5,778 nucleotides of DNA from an uncultured Alphaproteobacteria bacterium (GCA_947629595.1 CANREI010000076.1:1-5778); one strand, 5' to 3'. Positions 1 through 5,157 are shown, numbered from the stretch's first letter. Translations and numbers: made by a program. The notes: generated by a model from the sequence alone, not told the origin.

Positions 1-10
1 ATAATCGGAT

Positions 11-16
11 TATACT
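11..16 (+). promoter_or_regulatory. possible -10 box (TATACT) for the DUF3126 operon
   Basis: TATACT lies 46 nt upstream of the start at 62 and matches five of six bases of the sigma-70 -10 consensus. Its -35 partner would fall outside the left edge of the window, so the promoter cannot be confirmed. The leader between it and the gene is almost pure A/G. Confidence 0.3.
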
Positions 17-61
17 ATAAAGAATAAAAAAGATAAAGAAAAAAAAGAAAGGATTGTTTCC

Positions 62-283
62 ATGACCCTCACACAAGAAGAAATGAAAAAGGTTGAAACC
101 TATTTGCAGCAATTGTTTTGGAATCCCGAACTTGTTGTTCGGAACGGTGTCGGACAAGATGCGCCGGCGGAGGTTTATATCGGTAAAGAATTCATCGGTG
201 TGATTTATAAAAATGATGATGACGGTGAAATTTCTTACGATTGGACCATGTCAATTTTGGCAGAAGATGTTGAACAATTTTAA
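62..283 (+). CDS. DUF3126-like small conserved alphaproteobacterial protein
   Basis: This encodes a 73-residue, acidic, soluble protein of unknown function. The hallmark is the second half: AEVYIGKEFIGVIYK (residues 36-50), an acidic turn NDDDGE (51-56), then ISYDWTMSIL (57-66). This matches my memory of the DUF3126 family (helix, then AEVYxGxEFIGV, a D/E-rich turn, and a strand with an aromatic residue), which is restricted to Alphaproteobacteria and of about this length. Residues 4-19 look like an amphipathic helix. The start is supported by AAAGGA at 48-53, 8 nt upstream. The next gene begins 15 nt after the stop, so the two are probably co-transcribed. There is no signal peptide or membrane segment, so it is likely cytoplasmic. 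Family assignment is from recognition, not a search. Confidence 0.85.
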   Translation: MTLTQEEMKKVETYLQQLFWNPELVVRNGVGQDAPAEVYIGKEFIGVIYKNDDDGEISYDWTMSILAEDVEQF

Positions 284-298
284 AAGAACGGTGTTTTG

Positions 299-1138
299 AT
301 GACGCAAAAAGAAGAATGTTTAAAAGATTATCAGATTGTGAAGCAAGCCTTTCACAATATTCAGGATTATCCGTTGAATGCACCGGCTTTCTTTAAAGAA
401 TTAACGCCGCGGCAAAGTTTTATGGCGTCCCGTCTTTTAACCGATTATCTTTATATGATGGCCGATGTTTGCGCTTATGAAGAATCATTGTTGTTGCCGC
501 TTTCCGCCGATGAACGTCAAGCCGTGTTGCAGGAGCTGACAACGCAGCCCGATCCGTCACTGGTTTCTGATTTACCGCCTTATTTGGATTCCGTTTATAT
601 GAAAATAACCCTTAATACGGATGAAAATTTGAGAAAGTTTTATAAGCAATATGATGAAATTGCCCTTGCGGCGTTTCATGAATATCGCCGAATAAAACCC
701 GATCCGGAAAAAATCAATGCCCGATGTGAAAATTTGTGTTTGTTATTAAATAAAGTCGTGAATGAAGAAAATTCTTCCGCGGAGGAAGAAAAACCGAAAA
801 AAGGGTTACCGCCATACATTCGTGTTCCGGCCGATGAAATCAGATCAACACTGAATACGCTTGATTTTTTTGAACGCAAAGAGCGTATTGACAGGTTAAG
901 AAGGGAATTAAGCGACTTTCGGGCAAATATGATTGACAGTACGTTGGAAGGATTGGCGTATCGCGCACGGCATAACGGGCAAAAACGTTCCGAAACGCCT
1001 GAAATGAAAGCGAAAAAAATGCGTCAAATGAAAAAAGAACGCTTGATTCGCAAAAAATTGGCGGCCGAAAATAAACGGTTGCCGCAAAATAAAAAGCGCT
1101 TTTCACTCAATAGAATTTTATCGGCTTTGCAAAGGTAA
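299..1138 (+). CDS. unrecognised soluble helical protein with basic C-terminus
   Basis: This encodes 279 residues of no family I recognise. It has no signal peptide or membrane segment and is predicted mainly helical. Residues 1-155 form a mixed-charge helical region containing LTPRQSFMASRLLTDYLYMM (35-54). Residues 156-168 are an acidic-then-lysine linker (EENSSAEEEKPKK). Residues 185-215 form a charged helix (FFERKERIDRLRRELSDF), possibly a coiled coil. Residues 236-279 are very basic (KAKKMRQMKKERLIRKK, NKKRF), which suggests contact with nucleic acid, ribosome or an acidic membrane surface; that is only inference. I chose ATG at 299; a TTG immediately before it (296) would add one residue. 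It sits 15 nt behind the DUF3126-like gene, so a shared transcript is likely. The tail could instead simply be disordered and basic. Confidence 0.85.
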   Translation: MTQKEECLKDYQIVKQAFHNIQDYPLNAPAFFKELTPRQSFMASRLLTDYLYMMADVCAYEESLLLPLSADERQAVLQELTTQPDPSLVSDLPPYLDSVYMKITLNTDENLRKFYKQYDEIALAAFHEYRRIKPDPEKINARCENLCLLLNKVVNEENSSAEEEKPKKGLPPYIRVPADEIRSTLNTLDFFERKERIDRLRRELSDFRANMIDSTLEGLAYRARHNGQKRSETPEMKAKKMRQMKKERLIRKKLAAENKRLPQNKKRFSLNRILSALQR

Positions 1139-1155
1139 ACAACTCCGTTTTTTTT
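1122..1155 (+). terminator. weak candidate intrinsic terminator of the DUF3126 operon
   Basis: An imperfect hairpin pairs 1122-1129 (CGGCTTTG) with 1140-1147 (CAACTCCG) around a two-by-two mismatch, and is followed directly by eight T residues at 1148-1155. It overlaps the last codons and stop of the preceding gene. The T-run is convincing, but the stem is only two blocks of three pairs, so termination may be inefficient. Confidence 0.3.
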
Positions 1156-1157
1156 AA

Positions 1158-1348
1158 AGAGCGGTTTCATCGGATGAATTGCCGAATTTAAGGGATTTTA
1201 AAAAAACAGTCGGTGTTTCAGGGCAGGAGCGGTTGAAACGGCACAAAACAGTGCCGGATTTATCGGTTTTTTTAATACCGAACAAAAAATGCCGTTGGTT
1301 GAAATAATCATTAAAAAACAATTGAATAACAAGAAGTTAACAAAATAA
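1158..1348 (+). pseudogene. probable decayed 3' remnant of an unidentified gene
   Basis: Two adjacent frames read like coding sequence that has lost its start and picked up a frameshift. From 1161 one frame gives AVSSDELPNLRDFKKTVGVSGQ (up to about 1226, shown here as its recognisable run). The neighbouring frame continues from 1226 with GAVETAQNSAGFIGFF and then NTEQKMPLVEIIIKKQL, ending at TAA 1346-1348. Codon choice resembles neighbouring genes. No in-frame start with a ribosome binding site precedes it, and the upstream part is interrupted by stops. The end overlaps the 3' end of the convergent ankyrin gene by 12 nt. I do not recognise the protein. It could be chance open sequence in a short interval. 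Confidence 0.35.
1239..1256. repeat. perfect 6-bp inverted repeat between convergent genes
   Basis: CGGCAC at 1239-1244 and GTGCCG at 1251-1256 form a perfect stem with a 6-nt loop. A second 6-bp pair, GTTTCA (1215-1220) and TGAAAC (1234-1239), lies directly beside it. On the - strand the two hairpins are followed by ACCGACTG and a seven-T run (the A-run at 1200-1206), so together they might end the ankyrin operon. Neither is a textbook terminator, because the T-run is not adjacent to the stronger stem. Confidence 0.35.
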
Positions 1349-2248
1349 TCTGTCTTCCTGATCTCTTCTGCGTTGAGAAATATTGAAAGTTTTCTCTGTT
1401 TTATTCGGCGTTATTTTTGTTGGAGACGTATTTGCGGGAATACTTTCTTGTTTTATTTCGGTTGTTTGCGTGCTTTTTAAACTTTCTTTCTCTTGTTTTC
1501 CAGTCGTTTGCGCGGTGTTTTGATAGTTTTTCTTTGTAATATATGTTTTTAATAAAGCAATTGTTTTGAAAACGGCTTGCCGATCTTTGGCCGTTGAAAA
1601 AGCTTTTTGTGCCACTTCAAGCGGTGTATGATCCGCCTCGTTTTTGGCATTGATATCCGCTCCTTTTTTTAACAGAAGCGAAACAATTTCCACAGCGCCT
1701 TTTCGGGCGGCAATATGCAGCGGCGTATCCCGATGTTTGGCGCGAGCGGAAATATCAGCGCCGGCCTGAATTAACAGTTGAGCCGTTTTGAGGTTGTTTT
1801 CGCCAGCTGCCTCATGCAAAGGCGTATTGAATGAGACGGAACCGTAGACACCGCAACAAACGGCATTCACGTTGGCGCCGGCTTTAATTAACTTTTGTGC
1901 AGCCGGTGCATTATATTTGGCAGCAACATGCAACGGCGTTAAAGCTTTGTTGTCTTTTGCCTCAATATCGGCGCCGGCGTTTATCAGCGTATCAACGGCT
2001 TCGGTATAATTGCCGGCAGCATAGTGCAGGGATGTACTGCCGTCATCATCGGATGCATTCACATCGGCACCGGCCTTGATGAGGGCGCGAACAATCGGAA
2101 GAGGGCGCTTGTGAATAACGGCAATATGTAATGCCGTCAGCCCGTGTTCGCCTTTCGTTTTAACAAAAGCGCCCGTTTCAAGTAATTCTTGAATTTTCTC
2201 TAAATCCTCTTTTTCCAGTGCTTTAAAGAGTTGTGCATCTTTTGACAT
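1337..2248 (-). CDS. ankyrin-repeat protein with disordered tail and conserved C-terminal motif
   Basis: This is the third gene of the ankyrin operon and encodes 303 residues. Residues 4-34 form a degenerate capping repeat. Ankyrin repeats of about 33 residues follow at roughly 35-67, 68-99, 100-132, 133-170 (with a short CCGVYGSVSF insertion), 171-203 and an extended last repeat at 204-240. Typical signatures include TALHIAV, TPLHVAA, TPLHEAA, TPLHIAA and AGADIEAK. Residues 241-286 are low-complexity, rich in K/Q/T/E/N. The protein ends in NISQRRRDQEDRLFC, which matches the end of the neighbouring paralog. Ankyrin arrays bind other proteins; the partner is unknown. There is no signal peptide or membrane segment. 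The start at 2248 is preferred because AAGGAG lies 6 nt upstream; an in-frame ATG at 2290 lacks a comparable site and would overlap the upstream gene by 20 nt. Confidence 0.93.
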   Translation of the reverse strand: MSKDAQLFKALEKEDLEKIQELLETGAFVKTKGEHGLTALHIAVIHKRPLPIVRALIKAGADVNASDDDGSTSLHYAAGNYTEAVDTLINAGADIEAKDNKALTPLHVAAKYNAPAAQKLIKAGANVNAVCCGVYGSVSFNTPLHEAAGENNLKTAQLLIQAGADISARAKHRDTPLHIAARKGAVEIVSLLLKKGADINAKNEADHTPLEVAQKAFSTAKDRQAVFKTIALLKTYITKKNYQNTAQTTGKQEKESLKSTQTTEIKQESIPANTSPTKITPNKTEKTFNISQRRRDQEDRLFC

Positions 2249-2254
2249 TTCATT

Positions 2255-2260
2255 CTCCTT
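2255..2260 (-). promoter_or_regulatory. Shine-Dalgarno site that decides the start at 2248
   Basis: Read on the - strand this is AAGGAG, followed by 6 nt (AATGAA) and the ATG at 2248. It lies in the 22-nt gap after the preceding ankyrin gene. It argues against the longer reading that begins at 2290 inside the preceding gene. Confidence 0.75.
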
Positions 2261-2270
2261 CGTTTTGGCT

Positions 2271-3185
2271 TTATCCCCATAACCGATCATTGCGATCTCT
2301 GATTGATTGTGAAATAATTGATGTTTTTTGCGATTGTTTTTCTTTTTCCGCTTGATGAGGCGGCGTATTTTCCGCCGTTGTTGTTTTTGGGGGTTGCTGT
2401 TCCTTCAAACTTTGCGTTTTCAAAAGCGTTTGTTCTTTTTGCGGCTTTTTACTCTTTTTTGATTTATATTTTTTTTGTGCCGTATAAGCTTTTAAAACGG
2501 AAATCACTTCAAAAAGTTTTTGAGGATTATCGGCATAATGAATAAAATCTTCGGCAAGTTGTAAGGGCGTTTTGCTATCTCTGTTTTTGGCAATCAGTGA
2601 GGCGCCGCATTTTAAAAGCGCTTTCAGTGCCTTAACACAGCCGAAATTGGCAGCAATATGTAAAGGTGTTTCCTGCCAAAAACGCGTGCGCGCATCGGTA
2701 TTTGCCCCATTTTTGATGAGTTTTTCCACCGCTTTGGCATTATCGAACGATGCGGCATAGTGAAGCGGTGTTTCATAGTCAACGGTTTTGGCTTCCGCAT
2801 CGGCGTAGGCCTTTAACAAAACATCAACCGCTTCGGCAGAGGTGGCAGCCGCTATATGAAGCGGGGTTACGCCGTTTTCGTTACGGGCGTAAATGTCAGC
2901 ACCGCGGCTTAACAAAAAATTGAGCGCATTTAAGTGCCCGTGTGCCGCCGTATGCAACGGCGTATTATCAAAAACGTTTTTAGCTTCCATATCGGCACCG
3001 GCGTTTATTAACGCTTCCATAATTTCGGGGGCTTGCGCGTTATATACGGCTAAATGTAAAGGCGTATCATCTCGGCTCAGTCTTTTATTGACAACATTCG
3101 GCTCTTTTTCCAAAAGTTCTTTCACTTCCTTTAAAGAGACTTTTTCCCAAAATTTTATTTCATTGTTATCGATTTCATTGTGCAT
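2271..3185 (-). CDS. ankyrin-repeat protein with K/Q/T-rich tail and conserved C-terminal motif
   Basis: This is the middle gene of the ankyrin operon and encodes 304 residues. A degenerate cap (about 12-36) is followed by ankyrin repeats at about 38-69, 70-102, 103-134, 135-167, 168-201 and an extended last repeat at 202-235. Signatures include TPLHLAV, TPLHTAAHG, TPLHIAAA, TPLHYAAS and TPLHIAANFG. The segment VLKAYTAQKKYKSKK (229-243) closely matches the first gene's VLEAYKAQKNYKSGK. Residues 244-287 are low-complexity and probably disordered. The end, SIISQSIRDRNDRLWG, shares a motif with the downstream paralog. There is no signal peptide. The ATG at 3185 has TAAGG 10 nt upstream, formed partly by the previous gene's stop codon. 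It lies in the same frame as the upstream gene, separated by one TAA and four sense codons, so inefficient termination could fuse the two. Confidence 0.93.
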   Translation of the reverse strand: MHNEIDNNEIKFWEKVSLKEVKELLEKEPNVVNKRLSRDDTPLHLAVYNAQAPEIMEALINAGADMEAKNVFDNTPLHTAAHGHLNALNFLLSRGADIYARNENGVTPLHIAAATSAEAVDVLLKAYADAEAKTVDYETPLHYAASFDNAKAVEKLIKNGANTDARTRFWQETPLHIAANFGCVKALKALLKCGASLIAKNRDSKTPLQLAEDFIHYADNPQKLFEVISVLKAYTAQKKYKSKKSKKPQKEQTLLKTQSLKEQQPPKTTTAENTPPHQAEKEKQSQKTSIISQSIRDRNDRLWG

Positions 3186-3197
3186 AAAGAAATTGCC

Positions 3198-3902
3198 TTA
3201 TCTGCCGTCGAAATAAGCGGATATAAATTTTTTGGCATCAAACGTTTCTGTTTTTTTGCCCGATTTATAATTTTTTTGCGCTTTGTAAGCTTCTAAAACG
3301 GAAACTATTTTTTGATTGCCTGATTCTCGGGCAAGATCCAGTGCCGTTTTTCCCATTTTGTTTTTAATAGACATATCGGCCCCCGCTTTCAATAAAACAG
3401 GTATGGCTTTGGGAACATTGCAGGAAACGGCAGTGTGCAACGGTGTGCTGCCGGCATTATTTTGAGCGTTCACATCAGCTTTTGCTTTAATGAGCATTTT
3501 TAAGGCAGCCGGTGTATCAAGCCACGCAAATGAATGCAATAATGTGTCGCCGTTCCTGTTTTTTGCCTTGATATCAGTGCCTGCTTCCAACAAAGTGCTT
3601 GCCAAATTAATGGTATGAAAAGTTAATGACTGCGCGGGTGTGTTACCGAAAATATCTTTGGCGTTAATATCGGCACCGGCTTTGAGAAGTATATTTGCCA
3701 TTTTATTTAACTCGCGTGCGGGCGTTGCGGCTTCTTCAAGATTTTCAGGCCCGATGTAAGAGGCTAAAAAATGCAAAGCGGTTGCGTGTTCATCATTATG
3801 GCAAGCATTCGGATTTGCACCGTTTTTAATATATTCTTTCACGGCTTTCAAATCGGTATTTGCGCAAGCCTCGTTTAAATTATTATATAAAAGTTGTTCC
3901 AT
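3198..3902 (-). CDS. ankyrin-repeat protein, first gene of the operon, short tail
   Basis: This encodes 234 residues. Ankyrin units lie at about 9-34 (cap), 35-82 (long, with an insertion around IGPENLEEAATPARELN), 83-114, 115-147, 148-180 and 181-210. Clear signatures are LLKAGADINAKD, GNTPAQSL, GDTLLHSFA, GSTPLHTAVS and GKTALDLARESGN. After the array come AQKNYKSGKK and a short end, DAKKFISAYFDGR, rather than the long tail and ISQ...DRL motif of the two downstream paralogs. It is therefore either a minimal form or the product of tail loss. No signal peptide or membrane segment is visible, so the expected role is cytosolic or secreted protein binding with an unknown partner. The start at 3902 is firm: GGAGG lies 5 nt upstream and a near-consensus promoter lies just beyond. 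Confidence 0.93.
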   Translation of the reverse strand: MEQLLYNNLNEACANTDLKAVKEYIKNGANPNACHNDEHATALHFLASYIGPENLEEAATPARELNKMANILLKAGADINAKDIFGNTPAQSLTFHTINLASTLLEAGTDIKAKNRNGDTLLHSFAWLDTPAALKMLIKAKADVNAQNNAGSTPLHTAVSCNVPKAIPVLLKAGADMSIKNKMGKTALDLARESGNQKIVSVLEAYKAQKNYKSGKKTETFDAKKFISAYFDGR

Positions 3903-3907
3903 TTTAT

Positions 3908-3912
3908 CCTCC
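3908..3912 (-). promoter_or_regulatory. strong Shine-Dalgarno site of the first ankyrin gene
   Basis: The - strand reads GGAGG, then ATAAA and the ATG at 3902. This is the strongest ribosome binding site in the operon: the middle gene has only TAAGG and the last has AAGGAG. The first protein may therefore be made in excess. Confidence 0.8.
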
Positions 3913-3934
3913 GATTTTTTATGAATAATATGTT

Positions 3935-3963
3935 AATATATCAGAAAATTCATCTTCTGTCAA
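3935..3963 (-). promoter_or_regulatory. sigma-70 promoter of the ankyrin operon
   Basis: On the - strand TTGACA (3958-3963) is separated by exactly 17 nt from TATATT (3935-3940). The -35 is a full consensus match and the -10 matches five of six. Transcription would begin near 3928, leaving a leader of about 25 nt before the ATG at 3902. No other comparably good promoter was seen in the short gaps between the ankyrin genes, so this probably drives all three. Such a good match suggests strong, perhaps constitutive, expression unless a repressor acts here. Confidence 0.8.
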
Positions 3964-3982
3964 GGGGAAAACAAAAAAGGAA

Positions 3983-4001
3983 GGCAAAAAGCGGCAAAAA
4001 G
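3983..4001. repeat. direct repeat GGCAAAAAG with 10-nt period upstream of the ankyrin promoter
   Basis: GGCAAAAAG occurs at 3983-3991 and again at 3993-4001, one helical turn apart. It lies about 20-38 nt beyond the -35 box of the ankyrin promoter, with further A-tracts at 3968-3971 and 3973-3978. Phased A-tracts can bend DNA, and tandem repeats at this distance can bind an activator. Either role is inference. Confidence 0.4.
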
Positions 4002-4087
4002 AGGAATTTTATGTAATTATCTGAATTTGTTGGATTTAATTTTCCTGTTGAATAAAAACCCATCTTCTTACAAATAACAAAAAGGAC

Positions 4088-4115
4088 AAAGAAGCGACTT
4101 GACAGTCGCTTCTTT
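4088..4115. terminator. perfect 12-bp hairpin, bidirectional terminator-like or operator
   Basis: AAAGAAGCGACT (4088-4099) and AGTCGCTTCTTT (4104-4115) pair perfectly around a 4-nt loop, TGAC. The + strand continues ATTATG after a T-rich arm end. The - strand continues GTCC and then five T residues. It has the form of a bidirectional intrinsic terminator, yet no gene ends here on either side: the ankyrin operon starts to the left and a membrane gene starts to the right. The loop and edges contain the -35 box TTGACA of the rightward promoter. It may be the leftover terminator of a lost upstream gene, an insulator, or an operator site. Confidence 0.6.
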
Positions 4116-4127
4116 ATTATGTAATAT
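4099..4127 (+). promoter_or_regulatory. sigma-70 promoter of the first membrane-protein gene
   Basis: TTGACA (4099-4104), 17 nt, then TAATAT (4122-4127) gives a full consensus -35 and a good -10. Transcription would start near 4134, about 33 nt before the ATG at 4167. The -35 box sits across the loop of the perfect inverted repeat at 4088-4115, so a protein bound to that repeat would block polymerase. Confidence 0.75.
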
Positions 4128-4166
4128 TAACAGTTAGTATTATTTTAAGGGAAAACAAACGGAAAA

Positions 4167-4853
4167 ATGATTTATGTATGCCTTTTTTTAATGTTATATG
4201 CCGTTTCCCTCTTGGGTGCTTATATTGATGTTTATCGATATTTTCTCGGGGTTGAAAAAGAATTAAAACAAAACGTTTCCGGGTTTAAAATTGTTTTTTT
4301 ACCTTTTTTAACAATCCCTTTTCTTTTATTGGGTACTTCTCTTGTTTTTTCCTGTTTTAAGGTGACCGAATCTTTCTCGTTTGATATTTTTATAGGAGCT
4401 TATTGCTTTTTTATCCCCTTTATTCTTGTCTCTTTTATTGAAGACGGACGGTTATCATATCAATGCAAATCTTATCGGAGTATTTTTAAATCATTTTCCA
4501 AAACGGAATGGTTTTTGCTGTCGGGGTTGGGATTTTCCGTTCTTGAAATATTATATTACATTATTATTCATGCTTTTTATTCTCCCATAGCCTTTTTGTG
4601 CTTGGATATTTTATGTGCTTTTGTGTTTTTTTGGAAATATGTTCAAAAACAGTTACCGCAAAAAACCTTTACCGCGGCACACGGGGTTTCAGAAAAAATA
4701 ATTGTTTTATTGACAGGTGTTTTGGGAAAAGTTTTTTATTATACAACTTTTTTTCTGTTGTTCCTTCAAATTGTCGGTATTTTTGTTTTGCCCCTTTCTT
4801 ATGAAGAAGAAGTATCTTCTCGTTTTTTGACGGATTATTCAAAAACAAATTAA
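4167..4853 (+). CDS. polytopic membrane protein, unrecognised family, paralog of the gene at 5158
   Basis: This encodes 228 residues, strongly hydrophobic, with about six membrane segments: roughly 2-19, 41-62, 72-90, 114-136, 138-156 and 176-209 (the last perhaps two). I do not recognise the family. Two segments are shared almost unchanged with the gene at 5158: AYIDVYRYFLGVEKELKQN (18-36), after the first membrane segment, and SFIEDGRLSYQ (89-99) with KSY (101-103) and IFKSFSKTE (106-114), after the third. These charged loops are likely the functional or partner-binding parts. VFFWK (153-157) and FYY near 190 are also shared. The start at ATG 4167 has only a weak site (CGGA, 4160-4163). It probably forms an operon with the small ORF 17 nt downstream. 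It could be a transporter-like, stress or envelope protein; the sequence does not decide. Confidence 0.85.
   Translation: MIYVCLFLMLYAVSLLGAYIDVYRYFLGVEKELKQNVSGFKIVFLPFLTIPFLLLGTSLVFSCFKVTESFSFDIFIGAYCFFIPFILVSFIEDGRLSYQCKSYRSIFKSFSKTEWFLLSGLGFSVLEILYYIIIHAFYSPIAFLCLDILCAFVFFWKYVQKQLPQKTFTAAHGVSEKIIVLLTGVLGKVFYYTTFFLLFLQIVGIFVLPLSYEEEVSSRFLTDYSKTN
4194..4273 (+). repeat. duplicated block 1, copy 1 (partner 5176-5255)
   Basis: These 80 nt encode the YIDVYRYFLGVEKELKQ segment. By hand count they match 5176-5255 at 75 of 80 positions without gaps. The match includes third codon positions, which points to recent duplication or gene conversion rather than only protein-level constraint. Confidence 0.9.
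4431..4516 (+). repeat. duplicated block 2, copy 1 (partner 5416-5501)
   Basis: These 86 nt encode the FIEDG...SKTE segment. By hand count they match 5416-5501 at 76 of 86 positions without gaps. The offset between copies differs by 3 nt from block 1, which implies a net one-codon length difference in the diverged stretch between them. Confidence 0.85.
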
Positions 4854-4870
4854 AAGAGGGGAATAAATGG

Positions 4871-5062
4871 ATGATTATTAAAGGGTTTTATTTCTTTTTG
4901 GGGGCGGTTTTTTATAATCATTTGCGTTCGTATTTTCCCAAAACCGAAGGCATAGAACGTTTACAGGTTATTTTGGAACATATGCTTTATTATCCGGCTT
5001 GCGTGGTTTGGTTTTTATATATTGTCGGAAACTTACTGACATATATCGAATATGTCGCGTAG
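4871..5062 (+). CDS. small membrane protein, 63 residues, unrecognised
   Basis: The protein has a hydrophobic N-terminal stretch (about 4-16, FYFFLGAVFY), a charged middle (HLRSYFPKTEGIERLQ, 17-32) and a strong membrane segment (about 38-58, ending VGNLLTYIEYVA). That gives one or two membrane passes. AGAGGGGA at 4855-4862 lies 8 nt before ATG 4871, a strong ribosome binding site. An overlapping ATG at 4867 runs only four codons in another frame. It begins 17 nt after the larger membrane gene and is followed by a good terminator, so it is the last gene of a two-gene operon. It may assist or cap the larger protein, but no family is recognised. A truncated remnant of a third paralog is possible but not supported by shared motifs. 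Confidence 0.7.
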   Translation: MIIKGFYFFLGAVFYNHLRSYFPKTEGIERLQVILEHMLYYPACVVWFLYIVGNLLTYIEYVA

Positions 5063-5074
5063 ATTTTACCTTTT

Positions 5075-5108
5075 AAAAGGGCAGGAAAAAATTTCTTGCC
5101 TTTTTTTT
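5075..5108 (+). terminator. rho-independent terminator of the membrane-gene pair
   Basis: GGCAGGAAA (5080-5088) pairs with TTTCTTGCC (5092-5100), with one G-U pair and a loop of three A residues, followed by eight T residues (5101-5108). The A-rich flank at 5075-5079 can extend the stem into the T-run. It starts 12 nt after the stop codon of the small ORF. This is the clearest intrinsic terminator in the window. Confidence 0.85.
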
Positions 5109-5123
5109 AGGCTTTCTTATAAT
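5095..5123 (+). promoter_or_regulatory. sigma-70 promoter of the second membrane-protein gene
   Basis: A perfect TATAAT lies at 5118-5123. The -35 candidates are CTTGCC (5095-5100, 17-nt spacing) or TTGCCT (5096-5101, 16-nt spacing), both inside the 3' arm of the preceding terminator. Transcription would begin near 5130. The weak -35 but perfect -10 suggests moderate activity or help from an activator. Confidence 0.6.
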
Positions 5124-5157
5124 AAAATTGTGCTTTCTTTTTATTTAAGGTTATTAA

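Noticed and set aside
192..1106. Open frames on the - strand opposite the first operon (192-383, 676-879, 840-1106)
   Set aside because: They are antisense to two well-supported + strand genes and have no recognisable domain.
2249..2290. Upstream start at 2290 for the third ankyrin gene, adding 14 residues
   Set aside because: The ATG at 2248 has AAGGAG at ideal distance. The longer start overlaps the preceding gene and the added residues do not resemble the other ankyrin N-termini.
2318..3216. Open frames on the + strand opposite the ankyrin genes (2318-2545, 2572-2760, 2893-3216)
   Set aside because: They lie antisense to clear ankyrin-repeat coding sequence and have no family signature of their own. 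Hydrophobic-looking translations are a by-product of the repeat codons.
1337..3902. CRISPR or satellite array
   Set aside because: The regular similarity has a period of about 99 nt and encodes 33-residue ankyrin repeats in frame. There are no fixed repeats with unique spacers.
4027..4115. Small RNA gene ending at the hairpin 4088-4115
   Set aside because: The only upstream promoter-like pair (TTGTTG at 4027 with GAATAA near 4050) is too poor to support a transcript.
4598..4804. 68-residue frame inside the first membrane gene
   Set aside because: It lies in another frame of a gene whose reading is confirmed by its paralog.
4867..4881. ATG at 4867 as start of the small membrane ORF
   Set aside because: It reaches a stop after four codons; ATG 4871 is in the open frame.
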